Below are positions 57,031 through 64,000 of a DNA stretch of 64,000 nucleotides, one piece after another (within the stretch, counting starts at the first letter, position 1; every line of letters starts with the position of its first letter). The DNA is taken from contig CM060733.1 in the NCBI GenBank assembly GCA_030704615.1, positions 38,938,001 through 39,002,000 of the forward strand, written 5' to 3'. Below the pieces are notes generated by a model. The model had not been told where the DNA came from and ran no database searches. It saw only the letters and a program-made list of their open reading frames with translations. The position numbers and the translations under genes were made by a program. The stretch comes from Takakia lepidozioides. Taxonomy: Eukaryota; Streptophyta; Takakiopsida; Takakiales; Takakiaceae.

Positions 57031-59012
57031 CTGTTATGTTGTCGCATGTGGGACAGAGCATGTATGCCCGCTGCACAGACGCGGGGTCACCCTCCCCGCC
57101 CCGCCACCCCCACCCCCACCTGCCAGCCGCGCAGCGCGGTCGGGAACCCCGCACGCTGCCCAGCTCACCCCAGACCACGGCCCCCGCCCGCCCGTCCCAG
57201 TGGGTTTGCCCGGGCCGGGGTCTGCCCGCTGATGGCGCATGTCGTCCGGCAGACCACCCCAGACCGGCACAGCAGACCCAGACCTACGTGGCGTGCATCT
57301 GCCCGTCCAGATCCGGTTTTATCCAGACCGTCCGGATTTAGGGCATGCCGTGGCACTCGCCAATCTCCTCAGACCCCCTTTGCTCTTTTTCTTTTTTTCT
57401 CTGTTGCCGTTGGTGCTTGCTGCTGTTTGTTGTTTGACTGTTTAGAACCAACAAACTCGCCGGTTGTGAAGAATCCCTTTGCATGACTCCATGCAACGTC
57501 GGAGTGCCCCTCGCCACAAAGCCAAGAGAAGGTACTGGTATGAGCCAAGTGAGTACGATGCTAAAATAGTAGAAGCATTTTTGGATTTGCGCGTAGCGAA
57601 GGAGAAAGAGAACTGGCCAAAGTGCACATTTTGCCCCGATATTGTCAAGGACAAAGAGACTCTAAACCGCCATGCCCTTGATGGAGGATGCAAAGGTATG
57701 GTCCCTGAGAACTAAGCCTTGGCCCAAGCCAAGTTCGTCTAAGGCCGCAAAAGAAATCACTGCAAAGTGTAGGGGTGCGCATGCCGTCGCTCGGTCTGCT
57801 GAGGAAGTGCGGCAGCATTATTACACTGAAGCCGGCCTGCTGGGCCCCAGCCTCGTTGTGCCAGTGAAGAAAAGGAAGCTCAGTGATGGAGCTAAAAAAA
57901 ATGTAGACCGCAAAAGTCACAGATCTGCCAGTACCAGTACTAGCAGACCACGGGATATGAGAGTGAGTAGCAAAGAATTGCAACCAGGTCGGTCCCAGCA
58001 GACCACCACCAGCAGACCATAGGCTGTCGTTTCAACTTTGTCATCCAGTGGGGATGACTCAAGTAAGGAAGACTCTCATGAAGAGGAGGATCATGTTCAG
58101 GACATGTCGACGGAGCGGCCGCGACTAGTTGTGAGACCGTACTTGGGGAACGACCCCATTGGGTACGCCCCGCCGGTACATGACATAACCCTTGACTCTG
58201 ACATCTCCATGGAGGAATCACACCCTCAAACAGACCCACGAAGCACACCACATATCAGACCTAACAAGCAGACCAAAAAATAGCAGACCCTGACTGACGC
58301 TCATGGAGATGTAATGGGCACCCCTGTCCGCCCTGGCACATTGTACCTTATTCCCCACGGTCTTCTGCTAGACCAGTACCCAGATGAATCAGATCCGGAC
58401 TTTTTCTCTTTTTTGTATGTTTACGTGAGATCAAGGTAGATACAGCAGACCATTGACACAGAAGAAAAGAAGTGGGTAGAGGCACGATCACACCCAAGGG
58501 ATGAAGACTACAACGGCCTCCAGGTACTTGAACCACTCTTTCTATGGTCTACCATATTTGAGTGTTTCGATTTCCTGGTTGCAATTAGTGATATGCTATG
58601 TTGGGTGTTGTATGTGTGGCCTGCTGTTGTCGGTCTACTATTCTGGGTCTGCTATTCTGTACATGGTACTGCATTACTTGTTCTAGCTGTGGTCTGTTCT
58701 ATAGGTCCAGAACCGTGCGTCTATTTTCCCCTGTTACAAATCATGCTATAATGTTTTTTGTTATTGTTATATGTATGGTCTGCAGCGAACGGTCTACTGT
58801 TTTGGGTCTGATTTTCGCAACATGGTACTGCAGTTGCTTTGAAAGGCGCACTATTGTCGTGACTGTGGTTTGCTGCATAGGTCCACGGCTATGGTCTACT
58901 ACTATGCTCTACTGGTTTACTGATATGGCCTACTGGTGTATGGTCTATTGGTCTACTGTCAGGCCCAATTTGGACTGGTCTACTGGTCTATAGTCTACTG
59001 GTCTAATGTGAA
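57030..59012. repeat. CAGACC / GGTCTAC word-rich region
   Basis: Many non-tandem copies of CAGACC occur at 57170-58460. From 58545 to 59012 the text switches to GGTCTAC, GGTCTGC and GGTCTATT. The words are dispersed rather than in tandem, and their orientation changes about half way, like subterminal transposase-binding words of a DNA transposon. Confidence 0.55.
57479..58440 (+). other. BED-like zinc-finger ORF and downstream acidic ORFs (possible hAT-like remnant)
   Basis: The first frame (57479-57715) is basic at the start. It then shows KCTFCPDIVKDKETLNRHAL followed by DGGC, a CxxC...H...C layout like the BED finger of hAT-type transposases, and a VPEN end. A donor-like GTATGG follows the last Cys. 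Further frames (57672-58022 and 58038-58283) are Ser/Lys/Asp-rich, with HEEEDHVQDM. No DDE or hAT dimerisation domain is visible. The family is uncertain. Confidence 0.4.
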
Positions 59013-59040
59013 GGCCAATTTTGTTGTTTGTTTTCAGGAG

Positions 59041-59241
59041 GCAAATGTGCAAGACAACCGAGTGTACAGGGCTTTGCAAATCTGGAAATACAGGTTGAAC
59101 GGTCTTCCCTTGGAAAATACACTTGTCTGGAATGAGGTCCGTGATATTCGTGACTACATCCTGAGTCTGTATCCACAGTCGGCTGATGCCATTGCATCAA
59201 TTCAAGATGCAACGACGCAATGGCGTGAGCGTTGCGCGTGA
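59041..59241 (+). other. Unrecognised exon-like ORF
   Basis: After an acceptor-like ttttcag at 59037, the frame EANVQDNRVYRALQIWKYR, then LVWNEVRDIRDYILSLYP, runs to a stop inside the GTGAGCG repeat. The composition looks coding, but no family was recognised. It may be the last exon of the preceding element. Confidence 0.3.
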
Positions 59242-59410
59242 GCGCGCGAGCGTACGCTCACGCCAGCTGACGTGGCGTGAGCCTGCACACACGCTGACGT
59301 GGCGTGAGCATCATGTCAGCATGTTGATGTGGCGGTAAATGATGACATGGCACTGTCCGCCATCTGCCACGTCACCATTAACATGCGCCGCCTATAACCG
59401 TGGATGGTCC
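59225..59410 (-). repeat. TGACGTGGC/GCGTGAGC-rich repeat, second copy
   Basis: Contains gctgacgtggcgtgagcctg at 59268-59287, as at 11800-11960, with CGTGAGC/GCTCACG stems and TATAACCGTGG near 59393. The first copy has GCGGTTATAGGTCC, so the two are related partly in inverse order. Confidence 0.5.
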
Positions 59411-59828
59411 TATGACCGTGGAATTAATGCAGGGAATCTTGCCTAAATAGAATCAAGACGAGCATTGAGGCCTACAATTGCAGCATCCAACATTGTGCAA
59501 TTACAAATGCTTGTTTCACTTTTACAATTACGAGGACGACAAAATATCCTCACAAAGTGTGCGCCATAAAGGCTGCCACGGGAAGACCTTCCTCCCTCCT
59601 CAAATAACAATGAGAGTTAGGATCATCTTCAAAAGATGATTGTAGTGCATAGCGACAGCAAGACATGTAGACTTCGAACGGTGCAATGACAAATGTGCAC
59701 TACCTAAAAGTTGTCACTCAGAGCTGACTCCGTATAGTTGGAGGCCATATCATTGCACAGCCGACGAATTGATGTGAATTACACATTTCAAATCATGGTC
59801 ATCCACATACCACATTACATAGTTCATG
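59411..59828. other. Unassigned stretch downstream of MULE C
   Basis: No gene recognised. It may hold the 3' terminal part of MULE C, but no inverted partner was found on the other side. Confidence 0.3.
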
Positions 59829-62800
59829 CTACCCATGTGTTGTATCCCGCTGCAAAAGAGTATCGACCTCGTTGAAACTCATAGTGGCCTGATGAATGAA
59901 GTTGTCACGTTTGGGATCGCAAACCATCCTCCTCAAAAATATGAAATACAAATGTTTGCAGGGTATGAATTTACCTCTCTTGCCCAAACTGGTTGATAGC
60001 ATATTCACAAAATCAGGACATGTGCAATTGGGGAAATTGGAAACCGTGATGTCGTAGGTCCTGTCATGAACAGCAGATGTGGAAGTGATGATTGTGAATA
60101 CCCGACCATATCCTGGATCGGGTACTTCCGTGGTGCTTCCAACACGAGCTTGGAGCATTCTTGCGGACTCCACTTTGCCAAAGTGTTCAGCGGTTGGAGG
60201 GAAACGCCGAACGAGCTTTCCATCTCGTTTGGTTGGCCACAAGTCAGGATTTGCCGGGGGGACCCGGGAGGACGCAGAAGTAGTAGCATATGCATGGAGT
60301 TGGGGTTGTCTCGCAAGGGAAAAACCTGCCTCCTCCAGCATTTCAATCTCCTAAAAGCTGAGATGTGTTCCCACCTTCACGGGCCAAACGGTTGGAGGAG
60401 TGGCTTCATCACTACGGAAGGACGCACAGTTCCATGCACACATCTGGCACAATCATCTGCGCAGAACCAGAACTTGTGGTTCTTGGCTTCTGGTTGACCG
60501 TATGGACGCATCAAGCCCGTGAAAGTCGGAGCAGGAGTTCGGGCACCACCTCTGGATATAGATGAAGTGCACTTCTCGAAATTAGTTGCCCTGATCGCTG
60601 TACATTTCACACGAGACCCTACACTTGTGCGTTCTATGTGCCAAACGTGGTCGGGGCATGCGGACTCAAGCACATCAAGGGGGTTGTTTCTCTCCTGCAC
60701 CATTTCAGTGGCACTGTTTGATGCTGGAGCTTGCCGTCGTGTTGGAGGTTCCTCCACAATGGAGGTTCCGGACATGGAGCTGTCATGCAGGGGAACACGA
60801 GGCTTCGAGAAGTTATCACGGTCTGCCCTGTGGGAATCTGAATCCGAACCAGGTGGAGTGTTCAATTTCCTCTTACAGGAGCCGAATCTCTCCTCCCCTT
60901 CAAGATGTGGAACTCTAGAAACAAGTGGCGTTCCCTGGGCATACATGCTCACCGCCCGTGCTATCTTGATTGGATCCCCAGATCTGTTTGCAGCACGCAA
61001 CATCAACTCCCATTTGTCCGGACCCTTGCCACCAACCCCACCTCGTAAGAAATCACGGTATCGGGTTTGTTGTTGCAAGGCACGTATCAAATCATCTGTT
61101 GTTGCCACATACAAATCCCGACCTCGTTTCCCAGACTGCTGCAACCATGCGTTGTGCACAGTTTCTGCCAAATTGCAAGATGGCATGTCCGCCATTTCCT
61201 CAATGGACATGTTCTGCAAAGAGGATAACCACACTTCAGAACAGTGCACAGGAAACAACATAAAGAAAGCAATGAGTCAAAATATGGAAAGCAAATGTAT
61301 GAATAAAGCATGAAATAGAAGCCTCGTACCATTGTCATGGCTGCTCCCCACTGTCTATACCGGAAGTGCCAAAACGCCAGCCAATCTTTCAATGCTCTCA
61401 TACTCTCAAGTGATGCAGCTCCAGAAGAGAACCACCATGCACGAATTGTCTGGAACAAAGTGTCCGCCTCCTTCATTGTTCTAGCATCTTTGTACTCTTT
61501 GCACAATTTACGGTGCTGAGTCTGCATCTCTGGTTTGATGTCCGACTTTGTATGTTTTTCTAGAGATTGTGTCCAATGGAATAGACATGTACGCTCTCTT
61601 CCTGGCATAGGCACTTTTGGGTCGCCCGATCCGAAGACAATACGAACAGCATTGAAATTTGCTTGAGCACTATCCGCCATGAAACCTGCGAAATTTGGAG
61701 ATGACAGCCCATGGCAGCCCATGACACGTATCAGGGAATTCCACATGAGCTTCTGGGATTCCGTATCCTCGGATTGCAATTGTCATAACTCGTTGGTACA
61801 CTGGATTGTAGACATGACAAGCCATTGTCGTCCAATCCTTCACTCGTTTCACATGATCAAACATAAGAAAACAGTTCTGCAAGTCCCCAGTCTTCTGCAT
61901 CCGCTTCACGAGGCTAACCCCACTGCCCTCCCCAACAGTCGACATTTTGAAAAGAAAAACTTTGATGGCACCTTGACCTGGGAATACATTGTCCTGGATG
62001 TAATCGTACTTGCTCACTCGTTTCAATTCCAAAATATTGTCTATGTAGCCTCTGATCCCAGAGCCCATTCTCAATGCATTGATCTGATGCCGAATGTTAG
62101 GTGAACTTAAAGTGGAGAAATGATCCATGACCAGGTCCAATGCTGCACCGTCAAGTTTAGTCCCCATAGAATCTCCTTCACTCAAAATATGGCTTTCCAA
62201 GAAGGACTTGCTTGCGCCAAGAGCAATTGCAGATGTTGTTGCGGATGGGTTTCTCCCGAACTCCTGTTTGATCAACCTCGATACTGTCTCAACACTCTCC
62301 CTGTAATCCCCCTTCGAGACAGGATGGTTATGGAATCCAAAATGCACACAAGCTCTCGTCATTGTATTCAAACGGTGGACAACATAGTACATTCTTGCTC
62401 CGCAGAGCGCCAAACATGATGGCACAAGTTTGCAGAATTTGCAGACGAAAGTGTTTGCCGGTGGAGGGGCAGTCCCAGGCTGAAATGGATTTTCCGCCAG
62501 ACCCTCCCATTCGCTTTGATTATGAATCCCAGACTGAAGAAAGTGTCTGCAATTCAAATTATCACACCTAAGGTGTCCATTGCAAACTGTCCTCCTGAAA
62601 ACAAGCTTGTCATCATTCTGAATATTGGATGTTTTTGTTCTGCACCACGGGTGCCCGTCGTGTTTCTTGTCCATTCCATGCATCATGATTGTTACACCTC
62701 CAACTCGCGGAGGAGGAGGCAGCTCGAATAGGATATCGCCATCAAAAGTCTCCGGCAAGAACTTCACAGGCACCTGCTTCAAAGATTCCCAATCAATTCC

Positions 62801-63328
62801 CCGCAACTCACTTTTGAATCCAGCCATTCCTCCCATCGCCCGCACTTTTGGAATGACACTACAAATCTCTTCTCCATCAGCTTCTCCAACCACAGTAGGA
62901 AGGACTGGATTTGGAATTTCACTTATGTCATCATCGGAAGAATCCGAAAGCTCAACGATTGGAGTGGAGGACGTCTGTTCTTTTTTCACCACCACCTCCC
63001 TCTTGTCTTCAACGACCGAAGCAGCAGTCCCGGGCGTCACATATGACCCAAGGGACTTTCGCCGAGGCTCTCCAAGTACTCTGTATCGACCAGGATGCAC
63101 TCTCCACTGGCTGATATGAGCCGTCTCATCACGGTTTTGGAAAGAATATTTCACCAACTTCCCTTTAAGATCGTACACCTCTTTCTCCAAAAAGATGGAG
63201 CCATTCTGCAGCTGAAAACGGGTAGCCAAGACATGTTCCAGAACAATTGCAAATCCATTGTCAAGGACTTCCTGGGAGAACGGCACTGGTTTGTCGTCAG
63301 AGAAGAACTCCGCTTCAGAGGAAGCCAT
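59829..63328 (-). mobile_element. MULE-like transposase gene C with SWIM finger (nearly full length)
   Basis: From an ATG at 63328 the first 552-codon frame gives the N-terminal domain (WRVHPGRYRVLG), an acidic Ser/Asp patch, KKHDGHPWCRTKTSN, FVCKFCKLVPSC, HFGFHNHPV and FLMFDHVKR (first Asp). A small deletion near 61770 shifts the frame. It goes on with EDTESQKLMW, FMADSAQANFNAVR (second Asp) and CLFHWTQSL (C..H). An intron (61329-61214, GTACGA...TTGCAG) precedes MADMPSCNLAETVHNAW, as in copy A. A slip near 60390 and a TAG at about 60362 come before the end domain with the SWIM finger CTCPDF...FIPCKHLYF. Copy C is diverged from A and B, so it is a separate subfamily. Confidence 0.75.
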
Positions 63329-64000
63329 CTTCCTTCCTCGCGTACGTTTGTACCTTGCTATCGCAGATCTAGTGTAAATCGGTTTACTGCTGTCTCCAGA
63401 ACACAGTTGAAGAATGAGCAGAGAATATGGCGGAGGAAGCTCAGATAACGACTGTGCATATTATGTTATTCTTTCCAGATATGCAGCCGTCCATTTTAAT
63501 TACTTTTCTTGTGGGCCCAGTAGTCAGAGTATCCCTAGGTGCAGTGTCGGCAGCTGTAAAACCGTTAATCAGAACCTCATCAATAAACCCAACAACAAAG
63601 CCGACTTCCTGGAAGCATGCCACAGGATCTGAGAATGGGATTGCAGATTAAGTAAATGTATCTTTATACTACTACCAATGATCATGCGCACCTGGAAAGT
63701 TCAAAATGTGAAACGAACGTGGGGTTGGCTAACAAGGATGACCGTGTATAATATCCCAAATTTTGTCATCAAACTCTCGTTCATTTACATATATTTGTCT
63801 AAGACTGTGCGCCAAGATTTCTTGGATTCGCTGTTATTTTTAAATATTGAAACCGTTCTAATAAAGAACACGCCGTTTTTTTTGGGCGACACACGTCAGA
63901 CATCCATAACTGAATACGAACAGCTGTACACACCAATTGCTGGCATGTGCACTAATAAGGGAACGACTATGTGTAACGGTCACGCGGGAGGGAATCCGAT
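63329..64000. other. 5' flank of MULE C, unassigned
   Basis: Probable promoter and terminal region of MULE C on the right, then AT-rich sequence to the window edge. No gene recognised and no palindromic array like those beside MULE A and B. Confidence 0.35.

Noticed and set aside
57046-57486. Pro/Arg-rich open frames of 146 and 136 codons
   Set aside because: GC-rich low-complexity sequence with open frames on both strands and no domain; no splice or start context favours coding.

Overview
This window is nuclear DNA of a green-lineage eukaryote. Genes are split by GT-AG introns, intergenic space is long, and Ty3/gypsy, LINE, SINE and Mutator-like (MULE) elements are nested in one another. 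The recognisable host genes are plant-like: a mitotic B-type cyclin with the RxxLGDIGN destruction box, an aldo/keto reductase of the plastid type, an F-box/kelch first exon and a CDPK-like N-terminus. With a retrotransposon carrying a cytosine-5 DNA methyltransferase, this suggests a streptophyte (charophyte) alga, perhaps Chara-like. The species is an inference. No rRNA, tRNA gene, CRISPR or prokaryotic operon was seen.

Layout. 1-2088: end of a gypsy pol (integrase tail, then a degenerate PHD finger) and an LTR-like repeat. 2100-6120 (-): decayed gypsy gag-PR-RT start. 6690-6905: minisatellite. 7890-10410: two retroelement fragments head to head. 10930-11328 (-): F-box/kelch first exon. 11800-14080: ACGT-rich repeat, minisatellite and a tRNA-derived SINE. 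14745-14985: RING-like pseudogene. 16015-22522: aldo/keto reductase gene of 12 mapped exons with a LINE in one intron and a SINE just downstream. 23700-26492: retroelement scraps and a second LTR copy. 26493-26992: gap of 500 N. 27000-27790: palindromic array 1. 28230-31720: MULE A. 32640-37024 (-): gypsy element with order gag-PR-DNMT-RT start, cut by the MULE A side. 39151-39513 (-): CDPK-like N-terminal exon. 40622-42804 (-): MULE B broken by the third LTR copy. 43080-44980: palindromic array 2. 45191-51770: decayed multi-exon gene with a ParB-like domain and a probable N4/N6-type DNA methyltransferase domain, with palindromic array 3 inside an intron. 52726-56499: intact B-type cyclin gene. 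57000-59240: BED-like zinc finger and repeated CAGACC/GGTCTAC words. 59829-63328 (-): MULE C.

The most notable items are: (i) the retrotransposon whose polyprotein includes a DNMT3-like methyltransferase, open in one frame except for TAG/TGA codons; (ii) the ParB-methyltransferase-like gene, which shares a 3' terminal word with MULE A; and (iii) three different arrays built on GGCGCC-centred palindromes. Two independent DNA-methyltransferase-like genes in mobile or mobile-like DNA within about 20 kb make the window unusual. Cyclin B and the reductase are the only genes that look intact and host-functional.
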